Source of the DNA: an uncultured Oscillospiraceae bacterium
Lineage (GTDB): Bacteria > Bacillota > Clostridia > Oscillospirales > Acutalibacteraceae
Length of the DNA: 13,214 bases
Direction: 5' to 3'
Assembly (NCBI GenBank): GCA_900552115.1
Contig: URYP01000060.1
Location: forward strand, 1 to 13,214
Part shown: one piece after another, positions 7,471 to 13,214 of the stretch
How positions within the stretch are numbered: the stretch's first letter is position 1
How the letters are laid out: each line of letters begins with the position of its first letter
Notes under the pieces: generated by a model
What the model was told of the DNA's origin: nothing
Database searches by the model: none
The model's input: the letters and a program-made list of their open reading frames with translations, nothing else
Position numbers and translations under genes: made by a program

Positions 7471-8563
7471 ACAGCCGGGTAAACAGCGCGACGCCGTCCT
7501 GCGGGGTGAAACCGCCGGGGGTGCGAGGCAGGTTTTTCAGTCCCGGCCAGCGGGTGGCGTAGCCCGCAATCTGATCCGGCGTCATGCGTACATCGGCTTT
7601 AACCAGCAGATCCAGCAGGCGGTAATAGGCGTCCCGGCCACCGCACAGGGAAAACAACCGCGCGGCCCGCTCAGGCGCGTATTCCTCCGCCCGCCGGGTG
7701 AAGGCGGGCAGGAATACCGCGCATGCCAACCCGTGGGCAATGCCATAGTCTTCGGTCAGAATATAACTGAAAGGATGGGGGAACGCCGTCCCCGCCGCGC
7801 CGAGCACTAGCCCGGCCCACAGGGAGCCGTAGAGCAGTTCCTCCCGCATAGCTGGGTCCGGCGTCCCGCCCTCCGCCAGCCGGGACAGATTCCGGGCGAT
7901 CAGGGGCAGGGCCTTTTCTCCACAGGCGGTGGCGTAGTCCCCGCAGGCCGGTCCAAACCAACCCTCTACCGTGTGGGAGAGGGCATCCAGCGCCGTGGAG
8001 ATCGTTACCGCGCGGGGCATGGTCGCCGTATACCGCGGGTCGGCGAAAGCCACCCGCGCGTAGCAGTGGGGATGTACAATACTGCGTTTGCGGTGGTCGG
8101 CGTCCACCGTGATAACGGCGGTGGGGGTAACCTCGCTGCCGGTGCCGGCGGTAGTGCCGACCAGAGCCAGGGGAAGAGGCGGATGGGGCAGCGTCAGCGC
8201 ATACAGGGAGGCCGTGTTCTCCGGGTCATTGGCCGCCAGCCAGGCGGCTGCTTTGGCCGCGTCCATCACCGAGCCTCCGCCTATGCCGATGATCGCGTCC
8301 GCGCGGAAAGCTCTCGCCGCCCTTGCCGCCGCCTGGCACTGGGACAGCAGGGGGTTGGCGGATACGCCGTCAAACACGGTCATTTCCGCCGCACCGGCTT
8401 CCAAAACCTGTGCGACATCGTCCATAGCGCCGCTGAGCCGGGCGGAGCGACCGCCGGTCATAATTAGGAACCGTTTGCCCAAATGCAGCAGATAATCCGC
8501 GTTTTGAGCAACACAGTCGCAGCCGCTGACGACCCGAACCGGCATGTATACCGTAAAATCCAT
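7463..8563 (-). CDS. Iron-containing alcohol dehydrogenase
   Basis: A 366-residue group III (Fe-type) alcohol dehydrogenase. The dinucleotide-binding GIGGGSVMDAAK is at 93-104, followed by TTAGTGSEVTPTAV (137-150). The metal ligands line up as D193 and H197 (ALDALSHTVEGW), H263 (FPHPF) and H277 (GIAHG). It should reduce an aldehyde or ketone, or oxidise an alcohol, with NAD(P)H; the substrate cannot be read from the sequence. The frame stays open to 8785, but the ATG at 8563 has AGAGG at a normal spacing and begins exactly where family proteins begin. The protein ends with a small LFTRLFT duplication. It stands alone on its strand, with the M14 gene converging on it and the Rnf operon diverging from it, so context gives no pathway. 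Confidence 0.9.
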   Translation of the reverse strand: MDFTVYMPVRVVSGCDCVAQNADYLLHLGKRFLIMTGGRSARLSGAMDDVAQVLEAGAAEMTVFDGVSANPLLSQCQAAARAARAFRADAIIGIGGGSVMDAAKAAAWLAANDPENTASLYALTLPHPPLPLALVGTTAGTGSEVTPTAVITVDADHRKRSIVHPHCYARVAFADPRYTATMPRAVTISTALDALSHTVEGWFGPACGDYATACGEKALPLIARNLSRLAEGGTPDPAMREELLYGSLWAGLVLGAAGTAFPHPFSYILTEDYGIAHGLACAVFLPAFTRRAEEYAPERAARLFSLCGGRDAYYRLLDLLVKADVRMTPDQIAGYATRWPGLKNLPRTPGGFTPQDGVALFTRLFT

Positions 8564-8755
8564 AAAATAGCCTCTTTTCTGTTGTAAAATACGGCGTTTT
8601 TCCTCGGATTTCGTCCGGGGAGCCTTGCGAAAAGCGGGAAAATAGTTTATCATAGGGACGATACGCCTGTGGAGCCGGACACATCCAGATTTAAACATAA
8701 TAGGACCCGAAAGCAGCAGAAACCGCTTCATATCTCCGGCTATTGAACGGAAACT

Positions 8756-8764
8756 ATTATAGCA
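8756..8764 (-). promoter_or_regulatory. Extended -10 element, possible dehydrogenase promoter
   Basis: On the minus strand, TGCTATAAT is a perfect -10 hexamer with the TGn extension, which can work without a -35. Transcription would start near 8749 and give a leader of roughly 185 nt to the dehydrogenase ATG at 8563. No ribosome site with a better start codon lies between. Confidence 0.35.
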
Positions 8765-8806
8765 CATTCCATAGGGGGACGCCATGTCTTTTTCGGTACC
8801 GGGACG

Positions 8807-8825
8807 AATACGGAGAAGCCGTATT
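8807..8825. promoter_or_regulatory. 19-nt inverted repeat upstream of the NusG_II/Gx/rnf operon
   Basis: AATACGG-AGAAG-CCGTATT has perfect 7-bp arms around a 5-nt centre, 43 nt before the NusG_II start. It abuts TTGACA (8824-8829) and lies just upstream of TATAAG (8833-8838), so it sits where a regulator could control the operon. It does not match the Rex consensus as I know it. The repeat is seen directly; its function is inferred. Confidence 0.4.
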
Positions 8826-8868
8826 GACAGCGTATAAGGCGTGAACCTGGTAACGGAGGTGGCGGCAT

Positions 8869-9255
8869 ATGGATCATACCGGTCGTAAGCCCCGGCGGAT
8901 AGGCAGGGCCGACGTTGTGATTGTGGCCGGGGTGTTGGCCCTGGCTTCCCTGCTTTGGATCCTCTCCCGGATGGGGACGGCCACCGGGACTTCCGCCATA
9001 GTCACCACGCCGGAGAAACAGGAAACGGTGGCGCTGTCCCGCAATACCCGCTGGTCGGTCGGAGGGAAGGACGGCATAGTGGTGACATTGGAAGTAAACG
9101 ACGGCCGCATCCGCTTTGTACAGAGCGGATGTCCCGACCAGATTTGTGTGCAAAGCGGATGGCTGTCGCAGGCAGGACAGACCGCGGCCTGCCTGCCCGC
9201 CGGGGTGGCGGTCCGGGTAGCCGGGGATTCACCGGTGGACATGATAGCGGGGTAA
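8869..9255 (+). CDS. NusG domain II-containing membrane-anchored protein
   Basis: A 128-residue protein with a basic N-terminus, one membrane helix at about 15-34, and an extracytosolic beta domain of the NusG_II (DUF1312) type. The family hallmark is CPDQIC (C88 to C93) inside FVQSGCPDQICVQSGW, with a further C108. Despite the domain name it lacks the NusG NGN and KOW parts and is not a transcription factor. Such proteins typically sit beside a Gx transporter, as here, and often near Rnf or flavin-transfer genes. The cysteines could bind a cofactor or form a disulfide; this is inference. The ATG at 8869 follows GGAGG at 8855-8859. The next gene starts 5 nt after the stop. Confidence 0.88.
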   Translation: MDHTGRKPRRIGRADVVIVAGVLALASLLWILSRMGTATGTSAIVTTPEKQETVALSRNTRWSVGGKDGIVVTLEVNDGRIRFVQSGCPDQICVQSGWLSQAGQTAACLPAGVAVRVAGDSPVDMIAG

Positions 9256-9260
9256 TCGAA

Positions 9261-9785
9261 ATGGAAAGAAAGAGGGGGGCGGACAAGCCGGCGGCACGTA
9301 TCGCCCTGCTGGGGATACTGGCGGCGCTGGCTATCGCGCTTTCCGCGCTGGAGGGGCTGTTGCCCGTCATCCCGGTTCCGGGGGCGAAATGGGGCCTGTC
9401 CAATTTAGCCACTATGACGGCCCTGTCCCTGCTGGGGTGGCCGGCCGCGCTGGGCGTGACGCTGGCCAAAGCCGGTTTCGCCCTGCTGCGGGGAGGCACC
9501 GCATGCCTGATGAGCCTGTCCGGGGGACTGTTCAGTTTACTCGTAATGACGGCGCTGTTTGGCTTTATGCGGGGCCGCGTCGGTTATCTGGGCGTCGGGG
9601 TAGCGGGCGCGGCGGCACATAACGCCGGCCAGCTGCTTTGTGCCATGGCGCTGGTCGATGGGTCGCTCTGGCGGCTGGCGCCGTTTTTACTGCTGGCGGC
9701 GCTGGCAACCGGTTGCGCTACCGGTCTGATCATGCAGGCCGTCTGGCCGGCGCTGAAACGCTTGTACAAAACAGGGGAGGTTTGA
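9261..9785 (+). CDS. Gx transporter family protein (heptaprenyl diphosphate synthase component I family)
   Basis: A 174-residue integral membrane protein with about five hydrophobic segments (roughly 12-37, 48-76, 86-103, 108-131, 137-161). Family motifs seen are PGAKWGLSNLA (40-50), the Gly-rich LLRGGTACLMSLSGG (75-89) and AAAHNAGQLL (117-126). Databases name this family heptaprenyl diphosphate synthase component I, but the fold resembles small-substrate or ECF-like transporters, so a transport role is more credible than prenyl synthesis. No component II follows. The ATG at 9261 lies 5 nt past the NusG_II stop and is preceded by GCGGGG; the frame is open further left only as overlap with that gene. 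rnfC starts 5 nt after the stop. The substrate is unknown. Confidence 0.85.
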   Translation: MERKRGADKPAARIALLGILAALAIALSALEGLLPVIPVPGAKWGLSNLATMTALSLLGWPAALGVTLAKAGFALLRGGTACLMSLSGGLFSLLVMTALFGFMRGRVGYLGVGVAGAAAHNAGQLLCAMALVDGSLWRLAPFLLLAALATGCATGLIMQAVWPALKRLYKTGEV

Positions 9786-9790
9786 CCGAA

Positions 9791-11125
9791 GTGACCATAA
9801 CGGAGTGGTGGAAATCCCACACACACGGCGGGGCCCATGTGCCCCATTATAAAAACACGGCGGACAGCGAAACGGTGGTGATGCCGCCGCCGGAAAAGAT
9901 TCTGCTGCCCATGTCCCAGCATATTGGCGCGCCCTGTATGCCCACTGTTAAAGTGGGGGATACCGTTGCGGTTGGGCAGGTGGTGGGGGATAGTGAGCAG
10001 AAGGTGTCCGCCCCTATCCACAGCGGCATTTCCGGTAAGGTGACCGCCATGCCTTCGCTGATGCTGCCGGGAGGACGCACCACCCAGGCCATTGAGATTA
10101 CCTCCGACGGGGAACAACGGACAGCGGAGAGCGTGACGCCGCCCACGGTGGAAAACCGGGACGATTTCCTGAAAGCGGTGCGGGCCAGTGGTCTGGTGGG
10201 ACTCGGCGGGGCCGGGGTCCCGGCGCATATCAAGCTGAATCCGCCGGATGTGGATGCGATTGATACGTTGATTATCAACGCCGCCGAGTGCGAGCCGTTC
10301 ATCACGGCGGATTACCGGGAGTGTATGGAAAATTCCTGGGATATTGTATCCGGTGTGCAAACGGTTATGGAGTTTCTGGCGGTGCGGCAGGTCATCATCG
10401 CTATTGAACGGAACAAGCCCGCAGCTATACGCGAATTGTCCCAAATCGCGGCGTCCGTATCCACCCCTCATCGCTGGGTGAAGGTGAAAGGGCTGCCTGC
10501 CCGGTATCCGCAGGGGGCGGAAAAGGTGCTGATTGCCGCCTGCACCGGCCGCCGCGTACCGCCGGGCGGATTGCCTTCCGACGTGGGCTGTGTGGTCATG
10601 AACGTCACCTCTGTGGCGGTTTTGTCCCGTTATCTGAAAACCGGTATGCCGCTGATCCAGAAGCGGCTGACGGTGGACGGATCGGCGGTCACGCAGCCGC
10701 AGAATGTGTTGGTAACCATCGGCACGCCGATTAAAGACGTCATCGCCTTCTGCGGCGGCTACCAGGGGACCCCCGGCAAGCTGCTGATGGGCGGCCCCAT
10801 GATGGGCCTGGCCCTGATGGACGACGAGCTGCCGGTGCTTAAGCAGAACAACGCCATCCTGGCCTTTAATGAAGAGGACGCGCAGCCCGACCCCATCACG
10901 CCCTGTATCCGCTGCGGCCGGTGTGTGGAAGCCTGTCCCATGCAGCTCATGCCGACCGCCATCGCCCGTGCGTACAGCGCGCAGGATACGGAGGCCATGG
11001 AGCGGTTGAGCGTAGCCACCTGCATGGAGTGCGGCTGCTGTTCCTATTCCTGCCCGGCCCACCGCCCGATTGTCCAGACCATGCGTATGGCCAAGGAAGC
11101 GGTGCGCCGCGCGTCGATTAAGTAA
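9791..11125 (+). CDS. rnfC: Rnf electron transport complex subunit C
   Basis: A 444-residue peripheral subunit of the Rnf complex and the expected site of NAD(H) exchange, using bound FMN. An N-terminal barrel-sandwich part (about 30-105) precedes the Rossmann-like FMN/NADH region with VGLGGAGVPAHIK (136-148) and NAAECEPF (163-170). An SLBB-like segment follows. Two [4Fe-4S] motifs lie at the end: C372, C375, C378, C382 and C411, C414, C417, C421. There is no long Ala/Lys-rich tail of the proteobacterial kind. I chose the GTG at 9791 because GGGGAGG (9774-9780) precedes it at 10 nt and the RnfC homology begins there; upstream codons overlap the Gx gene. rnfD follows after 17 nt. Confidence 0.93.
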   Translation: MTITEWWKSHTHGGAHVPHYKNTADSETVVMPPPEKILLPMSQHIGAPCMPTVKVGDTVAVGQVVGDSEQKVSAPIHSGISGKVTAMPSLMLPGGRTTQAIEITSDGEQRTAESVTPPTVENRDDFLKAVRASGLVGLGGAGVPAHIKLNPPDVDAIDTLIINAAECEPFITADYRECMENSWDIVSGVQTVMEFLAVRQVIIAIERNKPAAIRELSQIAASVSTPHRWVKVKGLPARYPQGAEKVLIAACTGRRVPPGGLPSDVGCVVMNVTSVAVLSRYLKTGMPLIQKRLTVDGSAVTQPQNVLVTIGTPIKDVIAFCGGYQGTPGKLLMGGPMMGLALMDDELPVLKQNNAILAFNEEDAQPDPITPCIRCGRCVEACPMQLMPTAIARAYSAQDTEAMERLSVATCMECGCCSYSCPAHRPIVQTMRMAKEAVRRASIK

Positions 11126-11142
11126 AAGGAGGCTGTGACTAT

Positions 11143-12084
11143 ATGGAGCAACCGTTGATGATTACCTCCTCGCCCCATCTCCACAGCGGAGATACCACCC
11201 GCACCATCATGCTGGATGTGCTGATTGCCCTGATTCCGGCAGCGGTGATGTCGGTGTGGCTGTTCGGCTGGCGGGCCGCCGTGGTGGAGGTGGTCTGCAT
11301 CGCCTCCTGTGTGGCGGCGGAATATCTGAGCGGTCTTGTACTGAAACGCCCATCCTCTGTAGGGGATTTGTCCTGCCTGGTGACGGGACTGCTGCTGGCG
11401 TTCAACCTGCCCTCCACTATTCCGCTGTGGCAGGCCGCGCTGGGCAGCGTGGTGGCGATTGTCGTGGCCAAGCAGATGTTCGGCGGTCTTGGCCAGAATT
11501 TCGTCAATCCGGCCCTTCTGGGACGAATCGTACTGATGAGCAGCTTTGCCCAGTCGATGAATACGTGGGTGGAGCCGCTGGCCACCGATACCGTTTCCTC
11601 CGCCACTCCGCTGGCCTTGTTGGCCGAGGGCGATACCGCGGCTTATTCCATCCGTGAGCTGTTGTTCGGCCTGCGGCCAGGCTGCCTCGGGGAAACCTGC
11701 GTGCTGGCCCTGCTGATGGGCGGGGTTTACCTGGTGATTCGCCGGGTCATTTCGCCGGTGGTGCCGCTCACCTATATCGGCACCGTGTTTGTGCTCACTT
11801 GGGTGCTGGGGGAAAATCCGGTTTATCAGATTTTGTCCGGCGGGCTGATGCTGGGCGCTATTTTCATGGCGACCGATTACGTGACCTCACCGGTCTGCAA
11901 AGCCGGCAAGGTCGTCTTCGCTATTGGCTGCGGCCTGCTGACCGTGCTCATCCGGCTGTATGGTTCCCTGCCGGAGGGTGTGTCCTTCGCCATTGTCATC
12001 ATGAATATCCTGACCCCGCTCATCGAGCGGGTGGTACGGCCCATTCCCTTTGGAAAGAAATGGAGGCGGCAGCATGAAGCGTAA
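11143..12084 (+). CDS. rnfD: Rnf electron transport complex subunit D
   Basis: A 313-residue polytopic membrane subunit related to NqrB, which carries covalent FMN and takes part in ion translocation. Many hydrophobic helices run through the protein (about 23-55, 78-110, 182-200, 207-225, 230-245, 255-290). Family motifs are SSPH at 9-12, GGLGQNFVNPALLGR (114-128) and TDYVTSPV late in the chain. The flavinylation site reads D149-T-V-S-S-A-T155, so T155 should hold FMN; the usual Gly before Ala-Thr is Ser here. AAGGAGG (11126-11132) precedes the ATG. The end overlaps the start of rnfG by 11 nt. Confidence 0.93.
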   Translation: MEQPLMITSSPHLHSGDTTRTIMLDVLIALIPAAVMSVWLFGWRAAVVEVVCIASCVAAEYLSGLVLKRPSSVGDLSCLVTGLLLAFNLPSTIPLWQAALGSVVAIVVAKQMFGGLGQNFVNPALLGRIVLMSSFAQSMNTWVEPLATDTVSSATPLALLAEGDTAAYSIRELLFGLRPGCLGETCVLALLMGGVYLVIRRVISPVVPLTYIGTVFVLTWVLGENPVYQILSGGLMLGAIFMATDYVTSPVCKAGKVVFAIGCGLLTVLIRLYGSLPEGVSFAIVIMNILTPLIERVVRPIPFGKKWRRQHEA

Positions 12085-12613
12085 CATCGGTGCTATTGCG
12101 CTGGCCTCTGTGATTCTGATGGTGATTGCCGGCGTGACGACGGCGTTGCTGGCCGGCACCAATGCGCTGACAAAGGATACCATTGCGCAGCGCAGCGAGC
12201 AGGCCGAAAACGAAGCCCGCCTTCAGGTGCTGGCGGCGGATAGCTTTGAAAAAGCGTCCGTCACCGTGGACGGAGAATCTATTACTTATTATAAAGGCGT
12301 CAAAGGCGGAAAAACGGCGGGATATGTCTTCACGGTCACCAGCAGCGGCAAAAGCGCCGGCCTGGTTGTTATGACGGGTGTGGATACCGCCGGGGCGGTC
12401 ACCGGCGTGGCCGTGACGGACAACAACGAAACCGCCGGGTATGTGGAAAAAGTAGAAAAAGGCGGCTTGCTGGCGGCCTTGGATGGAAAAACGGCGGTGG
12501 ATGGGGTGGACACCATTTCCCAGGCCACCAAGACCTCCAAGGGTATTCTCCATGGAGTGGAGCAGGCGCTGGCCGTTTATCAGGCCATTGTGGGAGGGAA
12601 CAGCCATGAGTAA
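12074..12613 (+). CDS. rnfG: Rnf electron transport complex subunit G
   Basis: A 179-residue subunit with one N-terminal membrane helix (about 6-30) and an extracytosolic FMN-binding domain related to NqrC. The covalent FMN site fits Dxx(S/T)xA(S/T): D146-T-I-S-Q-A-T152, with T152 as the attachment residue; Gln replaces the common Gly. AGYVEKVEKGG (121-131) is also typical. The ATG at 12074 has GGAGG at 12062-12066; an earlier in-frame ATG at 12050 lies deeper in rnfD with no better site. It overlaps rnfD by 11 nt and rnfE by 8 nt, which suggests coupled translation. The ApbE-type flavin transferase it needs is not in the window. Confidence 0.92.
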   Translation: MKRNIGAIALASVILMVIAGVTTALLAGTNALTKDTIAQRSEQAENEARLQVLAADSFEKASVTVDGESITYYKGVKGGKTAGYVFTVTSSGKSAGLVVMTGVDTAGAVTGVAVTDNNETAGYVEKVEKGGLLAALDGKTAVDGVDTISQATKTSKGILHGVEQALAVYQAIVGGNSHE

Positions 12614-13214
12614 ATATGGAAAAGAGTTTACCAAGGGGCTGGTCAAAGAGAATCCCACCCTGCGGCTGGTGCTGGGCACCTGTCCGACACTGGCGGTCAC
12701 CACCGCGGCCATGAATGGCCTCGGCATGGGTCTGGCGGCAGCCTTTGTGCTGGTTTGCTCCAATATTGTGATTTCTCTGCTGCGTAAAGTGATACCCGAC
12801 AAAGTACGGCTTCCCGCTTTTATTGTGGTGATTGCGGGCTTTACCACCATTGTGCAGATGCTGGTAAAAGCGTATCTGCCCGCTATCGATAAGGCGTTGG
12901 GCATTTATCTGCCCCTTATCGTCGTGAACTGCATCATTCTGGGCCGCGCGGAGGCGTTTGCCAGCAAAAACAGCGTGGGGTTGTCGGCGCTCGACGGCCT
13001 TGGCATGGGGGCCGGTTTTACCGCGGCGCTGGTAGCTATGGGCGGTATCCGTGAATTTTTTGGAAACGGTACCCTGTTCGGCTGGCCGGATGGCGGCCTG
13101 ATCCCGCCCATCACCATCTGGCTGATGCTGGTACTCATGATCATCGGCCTCTTCTTCGGCCTGCGCTACTCGCTGCGCGGCGACCATCCCACCAATGAGA
13201 AGGTCAACGAGTAC
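12606..13214 (+). CDS. rnfE: Rnf electron transport complex subunit E (cut by the right edge)
   Basis: 203 codons are visible in frame with no stop before the edge. This integral membrane subunit pairs with RnfA and carries half of an intramembrane iron-sulfur site. The expected cysteines are present: C26 in LGTCPTLAVTT and C109 in VVNCIILGRAEAFA. Other family signatures are GLSALDGLGMGAGFTAAL (125-142) and GGIREFFGNGTLFG (146-159). The ATG at 12606 follows GGGAGGG near 12593-12599 and overlaps rnfG by 8 nt. Relatives are about 200-230 residues long, so little is missing. rnfA and rnfB should follow if the usual clostridial order holds. Confidence 0.92.
   Translation, partial: MSKYGKEFTKGLVKENPTLRLVLGTCPTLAVTTAAMNGLGMGLAAAFVLVCSNIVISLLRKVIPDKVRLPAFIVVIAGFTTIVQMLVKAYLPAIDKALGIYLPLIVVNCIILGRAEAFASKNSVGLSALDGLGMGAGFTAALVAMGGIREFFGNGTLFGWPDGGLIPPITIWLMLVLMIIGLFFGLRYSLRGDHPTNEKVNEY

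Larger units (their letters stand above)
8564..8868. other. 305-bp divergent intergenic region
   Basis: This is the longest non-coding gap, lying between the dehydrogenase start and the NusG_II start. On the minus strand, TGC-TATAAT (hexamer 8761-8756) is an extended -10 that could serve the dehydrogenase with a leader of about 185 nt, but no good -35 accompanies it. On the plus strand there is TTGACA at 8824-8829, but no fitting -10 that would leave room for the ribosome site. A short stem, CCTCGGA-TTTCG-TCCGGGG (8602-8620, one G-U pair), and an inverted repeat at 8807-8825 are also present. I looked for FMN, cobalamin and other common riboswitch cores and recognised none. Confidence 0.5.

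Noticed and set aside
7467..7487. 9-bp direct repeat GTAAACAGC in two copies 12 nt apart, considered as an attachment or target-site duplication
   Set aside because: It is explained by the LFTRLFT codons at the dehydrogenase C-terminus, and no mobile element is nearby.
8564..8785. Open frame extending the dehydrogenase upstream by 74 codons
   Set aside because: The extension has no family similarity, contains an extended -10 element, and the ATG at 8563 has a proper ribosome site at the conserved family start.
8564..8868. Possible riboswitch ahead of the NusG_II/Gx/rnf operon or the dehydrogenase
   Set aside because: No FMN, cobalamin, fluoride or other conserved aptamer core could be recognised; only short weak stems are present.
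9584..11062. A 492-codon open frame on the minus strand opposite the Gx gene and rnfC
   Set aside because: Its protein is low-complexity, rich in His, Arg and Gly, with no recognisable domain, and it mirrors the codon pattern of the rnfC strand. It has no supported start and is an antisense artefact of GC-rich coding DNA.
12020..13187. Long minus-strand open frames opposite rnfD, rnfG and rnfE
   Set aside because: The plus-strand Rnf genes are complete and canonical with good ribosome sites; the antisense products show no domain.

Overview
The window looks like chromosomal DNA from an anaerobic, GC-rich member of the Bacillota, most likely a gut-type clostridium. The evidence is the strong GGAGG ribosome binding sites, compact gene packing, an rnfC-D-G-E gene order of the clostridial type, a NusG domain II plus Gx-transporter pair, and a zinc-ribbon membrane protein of a Firmicutes type. 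This is a family-level inference and no species can be named. All genes read through without frameshifts, and I saw no insertion sequence, prophage, CRISPR array, tRNA or rRNA.

Layout. (1) Positions 114-2354, plus strand: a two-gene sulfur assimilation unit, O-acetylhomoserine sulfhydrylase (metY-like) and cysteine synthase (cysK-like). It ends in a strong 19-bp hairpin terminator that also serves the converging gene. (2) 2459-3727, minus: a single-pass membrane protein with an N-terminal zinc ribbon, TPR-like repeats and a conserved C-terminal domain. It has its own near-consensus promoter overlapped by a palindrome and is visibly AT-richer than its neighbours. (3) 3826-6521, minus: a NUDIX ADP-ribose pyrophosphatase followed by the Tex transcription accessory protein, coupled by a TAATG overlap. 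(4) 6574-7470, plus: a cytoplasmic M14 metallopeptidase. It converges on, and overlaps by 8 bp, an iron-containing alcohol dehydrogenase (7463-8563, minus). (5) 8869 to the right edge, plus: a tightly packed operon of a NusG domain II protein, a Gx transporter family protein, rnfC, rnfD, rnfG and the start of rnfE. rnfA and rnfB are expected just beyond the edge.

How the genes work together. The metY-cysK pair fixes sulfide into homocysteine and cysteine. The right-hand operon encodes most of an Rnf ion-translocating ferredoxin:NAD+ oxidoreductase. Its two leading membrane genes belong to families that I recall being linked to extracytosolic flavin and redox systems, which makes that junction the most interesting part of the window. 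Most of the remainder is ordinary housekeeping. I found no clearly new multi-gene system; the best leads are the NusG_II/Gx/Rnf linkage and the zinc-ribbon membrane protein with its palindromic promoter.
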